DNA of 64,000 nucleotides from Paenibacillus radicis (ex Gao et al. 2016) (lineage in GTDB: Bacteria > Bacillota > Bacilli > Paenibacillales > Paenibacillaceae), in assembly GCF_014641555.1 (NCBI RefSeq), contig NZ_BMHY01000006.1, positions 124,001 through 188,000 of the forward strand, in the 5' to 3' direction. Of this stretch, positions 57,521 through 64,000 are shown one piece after another (the first letter of the stretch is position 1; each line of letters begins with the position of its first letter). Under the pieces are notes generated by a model. That model did not search any database and had not been told where the DNA came from. It saw only the letters and a program-made list of their open reading frames with translations. The translations under genes and the position numbers were made by a program.

Positions 57521-57778
57521 TTAACGGCGAAGTTGATTCATCTCGCCTACACATTGTCCGCATAAGTATCTGTCTTTAAAATCACGTACCTCTTCCATCG
57601 ACCCGCAAAATACGCATCTTGGACGGTAACGCTCCAAAATAATGTGATCGCCTTGTACTAATATTTCAACGGGATCCCCTTCATTCATCTGATACCGTTT
57701 GCGAAGAGACTTTGGAAGCACAATTCGCCCAAGTTGATCTACTTTTCTTACCACCCCTGCTGGTTTCATCGTTTTCAC
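57521..57778 (-). CDS. AbrB/SpoVT-family transition-state regulator with C-terminal zinc-ribbon-like CxxC pair
   Basis: 85 aa. Residues 5-50 form the swapped-hairpin DNA-binding domain (AGVVRKVDQLGRIVLPKSLRKRY...VEILVQGDHIILERY), typical of AbrB. The C-terminal part carries C55-x2-C58 and C73-x2-C76 (CVFCGS...YLCGQC), a probable zinc site not present in B. subtilis AbrB. Such regulators repress post-exponential genes. Single gene, between two strong signals; autoregulation is common in the family but not visible here. Confidence 0.9.
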   Translation of the reverse strand: MKTMKPAGVVRKVDQLGRIVLPKSLRKRYQMNEGDPVEILVQGDHIILERYRPRCVFCGSMEEVRDFKDRYLCGQCVGEMNQLRR

Positions 57779-57888
57779 CTCTTCTGTGTCTAGATTTGCA
57801 AGCTTTCCAGTGAAACCTTTGCTTTAATAGCTTTCGATGAGCATTCGGCAATTCCTTCTGACATTCTCATATTCTTAACATTCTGCAA

Positions 57889-58353
57889 TTAATGAAGAGA
57901 TGGGAAATGATTTTGCCGAAGCGCCTCGTAGATAACAATCGCTGCCGAGTTCGATAAATTAAGCGATCTGACGTCTCCCGTCATAGGCATCCGGATACAA
58001 GTATCCAGATTCGCATCAATCAGCTCCTGGGGCAGCCCCTTGGTCTCTTTGCCAAACACAAAAAAATCGCCGTCCCGATATTCAAACTCCGAATATACTT
58101 TTTTGGCACGCGTACTGGCATAGAAAAAACGGCCTTCAGGGTTGCTGTCCAGCACTTCCTGGAACGAATCATGGTACTCAATGTGAACCGCATGCCAATA
58201 ATCGAGACCCGCCCGCTTTAAGGTACGATCATCTGTTTGAAAGCCTAACGGCCGAACAAGATGCAGATGCGCTCCCGTAGCTGCGCATGTTCTTGAAATA
58301 TTGCCCGTATTTGCCGGTATTTCAGGTTCTACTAATACAATATGGAATGCCAC
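57889..58353 (-). CDS. trmL: tRNA (cytidine(34)-2'-O)-methyltransferase
   Basis: 154 aa SPOUT-fold methyltransferase. Characteristic segments are IVLVEPEIPANTGNISRTCAATGA, HLVRPLGF, FVFGKETKGLPQEL and MPMTGDVRSLNLSNSAAIV, which make the trefoil-knot SAM site. Modifies the wobble base of tRNA-Leu. Length fits TrmL (YibK/CspR). Standalone gene, 110 bases upstream of the AbrB-like gene on the same strand. Confidence 0.94.
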   Translation of the reverse strand: MAFHIVLVEPEIPANTGNISRTCAATGAHLHLVRPLGFQTDDRTLKRAGLDYWHAVHIEYHDSFQEVLDSNPEGRFFYASTRAKKVYSEFEYRDGDFFVFGKETKGLPQELIDANLDTCIRMPMTGDVRSLNLSNSAAIVIYEALRQNHFPSLH

Positions 58354-58426
58354 TCTCTTTCACACCTCTCATTCTTGCCTATACATTATACATGAAATGA
58401 TAGATTTGCGCATTTTCTCGAAAAAT

Positions 58427-58480
58427 TTTACACATCGTTAACTTACGGTTAATCTTCGGATGAATGTACTCCTTCATAAT
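58427..58480 (+). promoter_or_regulatory. Pho-box-like direct repeats and -10 of the response regulator gene
   Basis: Three hexamers spaced exactly 11 bp: TTTACA (58427), TTAACT (58438) and TTAATC (58449), close to the PhoP consensus TT(A/C/T)A(C/T)A. A -10 CATAAT lies at 58475-58480 with no -35, and the repeats occupy about -60 to -33, as in PhoP-activated promoters. Confidence 0.5.
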
Positions 58481-58516
58481 GAAGTCATTAATGGGAGTGT
58501 AAAGGAGAATAGTGCG

Positions 58517-59236
58517 ATGAAGAAAAAAATATTAGTCGTCGATGACGAGCCCTCCATCTCCATGCTCATCGAGTTCAATTTAAAGCTTGCCGGCTATGAG
58601 GTTCGATGCGTCGGAGACGGCGAAGCCGTATTTGATATGCTTAAACCATTTCGTCCTGACTTAATCGTATTGGATCTCATGCTGCCGAAAATGGATGGTC
58701 TCCAAGTATGCCGCGAGCTGCGCAAGCTCAACAATGCTGTGCCGATCGTCATGCTTACCGCTTTGCAGGATGTTACCGACAAAATCGCGGGACTGGATAA
58801 TGGTGCCGACGATTATATGACAAAACCGTTTAGTCCGCAGGAGCTCATTTCTCGCATACAGGCTATTTTCCGCCGCATACAAGCCTTGCCCAGTCATGTT
58901 GAAAGCTCCGCCTTCGATATTGGCCGGCTTTCGGTAAGACCCGATCAACGTGAGGTTATTGTAGACGGCAAAGATATCGAGCTTACGCCAAAGGAATTCG
59001 AGCTGCTCTTATTCCTCTGTAAGCACAAAGGTAAAGTGCTGAGCCGCCAGCAGCTGCTGCACGGCGTCTGGGATTATCATTTCCTTGGCGATACGCGTAT
59101 TGTCGATGTTCACATTAGCCATCTGCGGGATAAAATCGAGAAAAACGCCAGAATGCCTGAGTATATTATGACCGTGCGCAATGTCGGTTATAAGCTGCTC
59201 GGCCCGAACGGCGTCGAAGCCTCGTCCCTCGCATAA
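58517..59236 (+). CDS. OmpR/PhoB-family response regulator, PhoP-like
   Basis: 239 aa from ATG 58517 with AAAGGAG upstream; the longer frame to 58460 runs over the promoter. Receiver domain with phosphoacceptor Asp53 (VLDLMLP), Thr81 and Lys103 (MTKPFSP); winged-helix domain (about 140-230) with ELTPKEFELLLFL and GDTRIVDVHISHLRDKIE, strongly like B. subtilis PhoP. No kinase gene follows; serC is convergent. Pho-box-like repeats upstream suggest autoregulation. It may be PhoP itself or a PhoP-type orphan; the missing phoR neighbour keeps the gene name open. Confidence 0.9.
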   Translation: MKKKILVVDDEPSISMLIEFNLKLAGYEVRCVGDGEAVFDMLKPFRPDLIVLDLMLPKMDGLQVCRELRKLNNAVPIVMLTALQDVTDKIAGLDNGADDYMTKPFSPQELISRIQAIFRRIQALPSHVESSAFDIGRLSVRPDQREVIVDGKDIELTPKEFELLLFLCKHKGKVLSRQQLLHGVWDYHFLGDTRIVDVHISHLRDKIEKNARMPEYIMTVRNVGYKLLGPNGVEASSLA

Positions 59237-59288
59237 CCGCTTAGATGATGAATAAATAGGATTGACACATTTAATAGGATTCACACAA

Positions 59289-59328
59289 AGAAAGGACAGC
59301 CGTCAAGCGCTGTCCTTTCTTCTTTTGT
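59289..59328. terminator. Bidirectional terminator between response regulator and serC
   Basis: 10-bp stem AAAGGACAGC / GCTGTCCTTT (59291-59300, 59309-59318), followed by CTTCTTTTG on plus and CTTTGTG on minus. Confidence 0.85.
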
Positions 59329-59332
59329 TTCA

Positions 59333-60421
59333 TTAGCCGTTGCGTTTTTGGAAATCAGCCATAAATTCCGCAAGCGCTTTGCAGCTTTCAAGCGGAACCG
59401 CATTGTAAGTCGAAGCGCGCAAGCCGCCAACGTCGCGGTGCCCTTTCAGACCAACAAAGCCGTGCTGCTCCGATTCTTTCACAAATTGCTTCTCAAGCTC
59501 TTCGGTGTGAATACGGAATGTAATGTTCATAACCGAACGGCTGTCCGCATGTGCAGCACCCGTATAGAAGCCGCCGCTTTGATCAATTTGATCGTAGATC
59601 AGCTTCGTCTTATCGCGGTTGAACTGCTCCAATTGCGCGACGCCGCCTTTGCTTTGAATCCATTTCAGAACGAGATTAACCATATAAACCGAGAAGGATG
59701 GCGGTGTATTGTATAGCGAGCTGTTTTTCGCATGCGTATCGTAACGGAAAATAGCGGGAATATGTTTAGGGCTTTCGGCAACCAGATCATCGCGGATGAT
59801 AACAACTGTAACACCGGATGGTCCAAGATTTTTTTGAGCGCCAGCATAAATGAGGCCAAATTGACTCACATCAACAGGACGGGACAAAATATCACTCGAC
59901 ATATCGGCAATCAATGGCACGTTTCCGCCAATGACCGGATATTGCTGGAATTGCGTACCGCCAATCGTTTCATTGGAAGTCAAATGTACATAAGCTGCAT
60001 TTTCAGGCACTACGATTTCGCTTTGGCTAGGTACGCGCATAAACTTGTCGCTTTCCGTCGTCGCCGCAACTACTGTCTCACCGATCAGCTTCGCTTCCTT
60101 GATCGCTTTCTCCGCCCAGTTGCCCGTCATAACGTATGCACCAGGACGTCCTTCGCGAAGAAGGTTCATCGGAATCATAGCGAACTGCTGGCTTGCTCCG
60201 CCTTGCAGGAAAAGCACCTTATAATTGTCGGGAATTCCGAACAATTCGCGCATTAGCGCTTGCGTCTCATTATTTACATTCTCATAAAGGGCGCTACGGT
60301 GCGACATTTCCATGATGGACATGCCGGCACCTCCGTACTCAACAAACTGCTCTTGTGCCTGCTGCAGCACTTCAAGCGGCAAAGCGGCTGGTCCAGCATT
60401 GAAGTTATAAGCTCGTTTCAT
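59333..60421 (-). CDS. serC: Phosphoserine aminotransferase
   Basis: 362 aa from ATG 60421; the open frame extends to 60490 but that part covers the leader, and MKRAYNFNAGPAALP is the canonical SerC start. PLP enzyme converting 3-phosphohydroxypyruvate to phosphoserine in serine synthesis. Features: FLQGGASQQFAMIPMNL, DMSSDILSRPVDVSQFGLIYAGAQKNLGPSG-type block (Lys of AQKN binds PLP), and GLKGHRDVGGLRASTYNA. A good SigA promoter is upstream. serA is not adjacent. Confidence 0.96.
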   Translation of the reverse strand: MKRAYNFNAGPAALPLEVLQQAQEQFVEYGGAGMSIMEMSHRSALYENVNNETQALMRELFGIPDNYKVLFLQGGASQQFAMIPMNLLREGRPGAYVMTGNWAEKAIKEAKLIGETVVAATTESDKFMRVPSQSEIVVPENAAYVHLTSNETIGGTQFQQYPVIGGNVPLIADMSSDILSRPVDVSQFGLIYAGAQKNLGPSGVTVVIIRDDLVAESPKHIPAIFRYDTHAKNSSLYNTPPSFSVYMVNLVLKWIQSKGGVAQLEQFNRDKTKLIYDQIDQSGGFYTGAAHADSRSVMNITFRIHTEELEKQFVKESEQHGFVGLKGHRDVGGLRASTYNAVPLESCKALAEFMADFQKRNG

Positions 60422-60480
60422 CTCCGTTACCCACCTTTTTGTTTGGTTACATCCGAGGTTAATCTCACATGATAACGCTA

Positions 60481-60509
60481 ATGATAACAAGTTTATGCCG
60501 ATGCTTCAA
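60481..60509 (-). promoter_or_regulatory. SigA promoter of serC
   Basis: Minus-strand -35 TTGAAG (60504-60509), 17-bp spacer, -10 TATCAT (60481-60486). The leader is about 50 nt, too short for a T-box. Confidence 0.65.
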
Positions 60510-61034
60510 GTGTATTTCGACGAATATTGTTGACAAAAAGTCGAACGCTAAAGGTTTAGTTTCTGTAAATCATTCGGATTTTGATGAGATAGTCATTTTT
60601 ACTCCCAACAATTCGCCAATAACGTAAATGATGGGCTCGTGCTGCTTGCGATAAGTCCGTTTTTTCGCTATTCGGTATTGAATTTCCTTAAATTTTGGGG
60701 TGTAGAGCTGGATACAGGGCAATACGTCAAAAAGTTCATAAGGGAAGAAATTGATTTCCTAATAGAGTAAAAAGTTACCTTATTAGGATGAAACAGTCCA
60801 AAATCTGCTCCTCAGTCAGATATTAGAGAAAAAACTGCAAATATTAGCGAAGTTTTCGACAGGACTTATCGAAATTTACACTTTATAATTGCAAACACTC
60901 GAGCAGTACATGCGACGCTTCAAAGTGAAGTGGTATTTTCAATAGGATATATGACATAGGTACATAATAAAGGTACATTAACAGAGATACATGGCAAGAT
61001 TCACTTAATAGGTGCATTGGCAGCTTCACTGCTC
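60510..61034. other. Non-coding interval upstream of serC
   Basis: Left part of a 750-base gap between serC and glnA. AT-rich, no gene, no tRNA or riboswitch recognised. Several short hairpin-forming stretches but no clear conserved structure. Confidence 0.55.
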
Positions 61035-61157
61035 AAGTTCACTTACAGCTTCACCAGATGCAAGTTCAATACAGCTTGAATATACTCAAATTCAACTCAC
61101 AGCTCTACAGTTGAAATTCACTCATTTTTCAACTCACAAGTTCACTCACAGCTTCAA
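61035..61157. repeat. Degenerate repeats of a CAAGTTCACTnACAGCTTCA-like unit
   Basis: At least four related units: 61035 (AAGTTCACTTACAGCTTCAC), 61061 (CAAGTTCAATACAGCTTGAA), 61090 (AATTCAACTCACAGCTCTAC) and 61138 (AAGTTCACTCACAGCTTCAA). The best pair (61035 and 61138) differs at two of 20 positions. GCTTCACTG also occurs at 61023 and 61173. Confidence 0.6.
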
Positions 61158-61197
61158 TGTACAATTTCTCGCAGCTTCACTGCACCAGATCAATGCA

Positions 61198-61231
61198 CGA
61201 AAAAAAACGAGCTCCCGAAGGAGCTCGTTTA
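61198..61231 (-). terminator. Terminator after glnA
   Basis: Stem AAACGAGCTCC / GGAGCTCGTTT capped by a TTCG loop on the minus strand, followed by eight T residues. Confidence 0.93.
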
Positions 61232-61242
61232 TCGGGTTGCGA

Positions 61243-62667
61243 TTAGCAACCGAAATAAAGGCTGTATTCATGTGGATGGATGCGAATCGATACCGCTTTA
61301 GCTTCGTTGCGTTTAACAGCAACGTAGTTCTCGATGAAGTCTTTGGAGAATACGCCGCCTTCAGTCAAGAATTCAGTATCAGCTTCCAAAGCGTCAAGCG
61401 CTTCGTCAAGCGTACCAGGTACGCTGCGGATTTCTTTCTTCTCTTCTTCTGGCAGTTCGTAAATGTTTTTGTCGAATGGACCGTAGCCCAAAGCAACTGG
61501 ATCCAATTTACGTTTGATACCGTCAAGACCAGCAAGCAGCATAGCTGCGAATGCCAAGTAAGGGTTAGCCGTGGAGTCCGGTGTACGGAACTCGATGCGG
61601 CAGCCTTTTGGCGTTACCGAAGCGATAGGAATACGAACCGCTGCGGAACGGTTGCCTTTGGAGAATACCAGGTTAACCGGTGCTTCGTAACCAGGCACAA
61701 GACGTTTGAACGAGTTCGTGCTTGGGTTTGTCAGAGCGATCAGGGCAGGTGCGTGATGCAGGATGCCGCCGATGTAGTGCATAGCCAGTTGGCTCAGGTT
61801 GCCGTATGCGCCTTTTTCATAGAACAAAGGAGTGTCGCCGTTGAATATCGACGAGTGAACGTGCATACCGGAACCATTGTCACCAAACAGCGGTTTTGGC
61901 ATGAATGTTGCTACTTTGCCGTATTGGCGAGCTGTGTTGTGAACAATATATTTGTAAACCATCAAGTTATCAGCTGTTTTCGTCAGTGTGTCGAAACGGA
62001 AGTTGATTTCCGCTTGGCCTGCTGTCGCCACTTCATGGTGGTGACGTTCAACGCGAAGGCCAACATCTTGCATCAGACGAACCATTTCACTACGGATGTC
62101 TTGCTGTTGATCAACTGGTGCTACTGGAACGTAGCCGCCTTTAACAGGAACTTTAAAGCCCAGGTTGCCGCCTTCTTCTTTACGGTTCGTGTTCCAGCCT
62201 GCTTCTTCGGAATCTACGTAGAAGCTGGAGGAGTTCATTGTGCTTTCATAACGAACTTCGTCGAAAATGAAGAACTCGGACTCAGGAGCGAAAAATGCTG
62301 TCGTACCAACGCCAGTTGTTTGCAGGAACTCTTCAGCCTTTTGAGCGATGCTGCGCGGGTCGCGCTCATAGCGTTCGCCGTCCGGCGTATGAATGTTACA
62401 CATAATGTTAAGTGTTGGGTGATCGGTAAAAGGATCGATGAATACAGATTCCGTATCAGGCATCATCACCATGTCAGATTCTTCGATACCGCGGAAACCT
62501 GGGATCGAGGAACCGTCGAACGCTACACCGTTTACGAAAGTGTCGCTGTCGACTTCTGTCGAAGGAAGAGTGATGTGGTGCGCTTTACCGGAAAGATCCA
62601 CGAAGCGGAAATCTACGAACTGAATGCTGTTTTCTTTGATTGTGTCCAAAACATTTTGAACTGACAT
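61243..62667 (-). CDS. glnA: Glutamine synthetase, GSI-beta-like type
   Basis: 474 aa, makes glutamine from glutamate, ammonia and ATP. Motifs: VAFDGSSIPGF (47-57), PESEFFIFD (128-136), MHVHSSIF (268-275), NPSTNSFKRLVPG (314-326) and RIEFRTPDS (357-365). It is about 30 aa longer than Bacillus GlnA (GSI-alpha, about 444 aa). The extra part includes DKNIYELPEEE, equal to the adenylylation loop of enterobacterial GSI-beta (Tyr403 here). No glnR gene lies upstream, unlike the usual glnRA operon, so this is probably a second, GlnA1-type enzyme. A GlnR-type box and strong promoter precede it. Confidence 0.95.
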   Translation of the reverse strand: MSVQNVLDTIKENSIQFVDFRFVDLSGKAHHITLPSTEVDSDTFVNGVAFDGSSIPGFRGIEESDMVMMPDTESVFIDPFTDHPTLNIMCNIHTPDGERYERDPRSIAQKAEEFLQTTGVGTTAFFAPESEFFIFDEVRYESTMNSSSFYVDSEEAGWNTNRKEEGGNLGFKVPVKGGYVPVAPVDQQQDIRSEMVRLMQDVGLRVERHHHEVATAGQAEINFRFDTLTKTADNLMVYKYIVHNTARQYGKVATFMPKPLFGDNGSGMHVHSSIFNGDTPLFYEKGAYGNLSQLAMHYIGGILHHAPALIALTNPSTNSFKRLVPGYEAPVNLVFSKGNRSAAVRIPIASVTPKGCRIEFRTPDSTANPYLAFAAMLLAGLDGIKRKLDPVALGYGPFDKNIYELPEEEKKEIRSVPGTLDEALDALEADTEFLTEGGVFSKDFIENYVAVKRNEAKAVSIRIHPHEYSLYFGC

Positions 62668-62703
62668 CTGATATTTCCTCCATTTCCGAACATTTGCATA
62701 TTG

Positions 62704-62722
62704 TTGAACAGTTATTGTTCAA
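62704..62722. promoter_or_regulatory. Palindrome in the glnA leader
   Basis: TTGAACA-N5-TGTTCAA, a perfect 7-bp inverted repeat located between the transcription start and the ribosome site. It does not match the GlnR consensus; it could be another operator or a small hairpin. Confidence 0.4.
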
Positions 62723-62745
62723 TTTTCGTTCCAAACTATGAGGTA

Positions 62746-62774
62746 ATTATAAAACTCTGTTTTCGCACCGTCAA
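62746..62774 (-). promoter_or_regulatory. Strong SigA promoter of glnA
   Basis: Minus-strand -35 TTGACG (62769-62774), 17-bp spacer, perfect -10 TATAAT (62746-62751); start near 62739. Confidence 0.8.
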
Positions 62775-62802
62775 TACTTATGTAAGGTATTTTTTATTCG
62801 CA

Positions 62803-62819
62803 TGTCAGGTATACTTACA
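62803..62819 (-). promoter_or_regulatory. GlnR/TnrA-type box upstream of glnA
   Basis: TGTAA-N7-TGACA matches the GlnR/TnrA consensus TGTNAN7TNACA exactly. It lies about -64 to -80 from the predicted start, upstream of the -35, a position more typical of activation than of simple repression. Confidence 0.65.
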
Positions 62820-62857
62820 GCTTTAAACATTTGTTCACAAATGCACCTTTTTATCAT

Positions 62858-62905
62858 AAAAAAAGGCCCAGAACCCTTGACAAGCAAGGATTCCGAACCT
62901 TTGAA
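62858..62905 (-). terminator. Terminator after the DAHP synthase gene
   Basis: Minus-strand stem AAAGG...CCTTG / CAAGG...CCTTT with an internal mismatch bulge, followed by seven T residues (plus-strand A-run 62858-62864). Confidence 0.78.
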
Positions 62906-62916
62906 AAAGCAATGAT

Positions 62917-63978
62917 TTATATTTTCCATTCCAGGAAAGCATCAGCTGGCGCCTTTGGCGTATCGAATTGCTTGCCAACAAGCGGAGCGAGCTTCTCTAA
63001 ATCCTTTAACAAATTGGCGAACTGATCCGGGAACAGCGATTGAACGCCATCACCTGTCATCGAGTTGTCCGGGTCGGTATGCATTTCGACGATCAGACCA
63101 TTAGCTCCAGCAGCTACGGACGCTTTCGACATCGGCTCGACAAGCTCGCGGCGTCCTGTACCGTGACTTGGGTCGGAAATGACCGGCAGATGGCTTAGAC
63201 CTTGCAGAACTGGGATCGCCGACAGGTCGAGCGTATTCCGTGTGTAGGTTTCAAATGTACGAATTCCCCGCTCGCAAAGCATAACATTCGGATTGCCTCC
63301 TGCAAGAATGTATTCCGCAGCATTGAGGAACTCGTCGTAAGTCGAGCTAAAGCCGCGTTTCAGCAGCACTGGTGTTTGAATCGTTCCGAGCTTGCGAAGC
63401 AGATCGAAGTTTTGCATATTCCGGGTACCTACTTGCAAAATGTCAGCGTATTCCGCGCACACATCGACATACTCTGGCGTCATTACTTCAGTAATGGTAA
63501 GCAGACCATGCTTCTTGCCCGCTTCCGCCATCATCACAAGACCTTCAACGCCAACGCCTTGGAAGCTGTATGGTCCCGTACGAGGCTTAAATGCGCCGCC
63601 GCGAAGCACCTGTCCGCCTGCTGCTTTAACCAGTCTTGCGATTTCGTCGATTTGCTCTGGCGTTTCCACCGCACAAGGGCCGCCCATAATCACAAGATTG
63701 CTGCCGCCGATTTTTACCCCTTTAATATCGATAATTGTGTCGTCCGGATGAAAGTCACGGCTAGCCAGTTTGTAGGACTTCGAGATTTTGATCACATTCT
63801 CGACGCCTTTCATTTGACGAAGGTGCTCTGCAAGCTGCGGTTCCGCTTTGCCGATAATGCCGATAACGGTACGGTCAGTACCTTTGGATACATGCGGCTG
63901 TACGCCAGCTTTCTCAATATAGTTAACGATCTCCTGTATGCGGTCATCCGAAATATTCTGATTAGTAATTACGATCAT
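62917..63978 (-). CDS. aroF: 3-deoxy-7-phosphoheptulonate (DAHP) synthase, AroF type I-beta
   Basis: 353 aa from the ATG at 63978, where GGAG has a normal spacing; an ATG two codons earlier (63984) is too close to it. Makes DAHP from phosphoenolpyruvate and erythrose-4-phosphate, the first shikimate-pathway step. A ferredoxin-like regulatory domain (about 1-75, as in Thermotoga enzyme) precedes the barrel with MGGPCAVE, RGGAFKPRTGPYSF, ILQVGTRNMQNFDLL, LKRGFSST and ISDPSHGTGRR. The N-terminal domain usually mediates feedback control by aromatic amino acids. Standalone gene in the visible window. Confidence 0.95.
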   Translation of the reverse strand: MIVITNQNISDDRIQEIVNYIEKAGVQPHVSKGTDRTVIGIIGKAEPQLAEHLRQMKGVENVIKISKSYKLASRDFHPDDTIIDIKGVKIGGSNLVIMGGPCAVETPEQIDEIARLVKAAGGQVLRGGAFKPRTGPYSFQGVGVEGLVMMAEAGKKHGLLTITEVMTPEYVDVCAEYADILQVGTRNMQNFDLLRKLGTIQTPVLLKRGFSSTYDEFLNAAEYILAGGNPNVMLCERGIRTFETYTRNTLDLSAIPVLQGLSHLPVISDPSHGTGRRELVEPMSKASVAAGANGLIVEMHTDPDNSMTGDGVQSLFPDQFANLLKDLEKLAPLVGKQFDTPKAPADAFLEWKI

Positions 63979-64000
63979 GTCCATCTCTCCTTTTTCGCTT

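Noticed and set aside
60422-60480. T-box leader before serC
   Set aside because: The promoter places the start about 50 nt before the gene, too short for a T-box, and no T-box sequence is seen.
61012-62664. 550-codon open frame antisense to glnA
   Set aside because: It lies exactly opposite a certain glnA, starts inside non-coding repeats, and its protein has no family features. Long antisense frames are a by-product of codon bias in conserved genes.

Overview
The window looks like a chromosomal segment of a moderate-GC, endospore-forming Firmicute, most likely Paenibacillus or a close relative. This rests on a sufCDSUB operon in the Bacillus order, spore-germination (ger) genes, spoVR, yhbH and prkA, an AbrB-type regulator, odhAB, TTG/GTG starts with strong GGAGG ribosome sites, and many intrinsic terminators. 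Genus assignment is inference; no rRNA or tRNA gene is visible. Nearly everything is ordinary chromosome except a low-GC patch at about 17.6-19.8 kb.

Layout. 1-4.3 kb: suf Fe-S assembly operon (minus; sufB runs off the left edge) with a clear promoter and an operator-like repeat. 4.3-11.6 kb: DUF1802 gene, mtnK-mtnA methionine salvage, a YunC-like protein, a GGDEF/EAL protein and small membrane proteins. 11.6-17.4 kb: sbcCD nuclease and an MFS transporter. 17.4-19.8 kb: low-GC accessory patch with two orphan genes, a frameshifted lipoprotein gene and a 9/10-bp minisatellite. 19.8-28.9 kb: yhbH, a dioxygenase/epimerase pair, an M20 dipeptidase plus glutaminase, an HNH protein with a long disordered linker, and yhaM. 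29-32.3 kb: epimerase-dehydrogenase-transporter operon. 32.5-36.7 kb: odhAB. 36.8-44.3 kb: spoVR, an orphan sporulation-type kinase, a diguanylate cyclase, a 0.9-kb intergenic region with a long inverted repeat, and an AraC-controlled epimerase/aldo-keto reductase locus. 44.3-51.9 kb: gerBAC operon and the ATP-grasp/alpha-E/transglutaminase operon. 51.9-57.5 kb: globin-coupled sensor, prkA, a DUF2161 nuclease-like protein, an aminotransferase and a 32-aa membrane peptide. 57.5-64 kb: AbrB-like regulator, trmL, a PhoP-like response regulator behind Pho-box-like repeats, serC, a GSI-beta type glutamine synthetase under a GlnR-type box, and a DAHP synthase.

Connections. The three genes of the conserved PrkA-YhbH(YeaH)-SpoVR(YcgB) stress/sporulation module all lie here but at separate loci; two show SigE-like promoter elements. 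The window is rich in sporulation and germination functions (kinase, SigE and SigG type promoters, ger operon). Nitrogen and phosphate control appear near the right end. The best candidate for an under-described system is the three-gene ATP-grasp/alpha-E/transglutaminase operon at 48.3-51.9 kb, with a strong promoter followed by a TGTAA-rich repeat. Several starts were moved downstream of the longest reading frame where a ribosome site decided the matter; these are stated in the entries.
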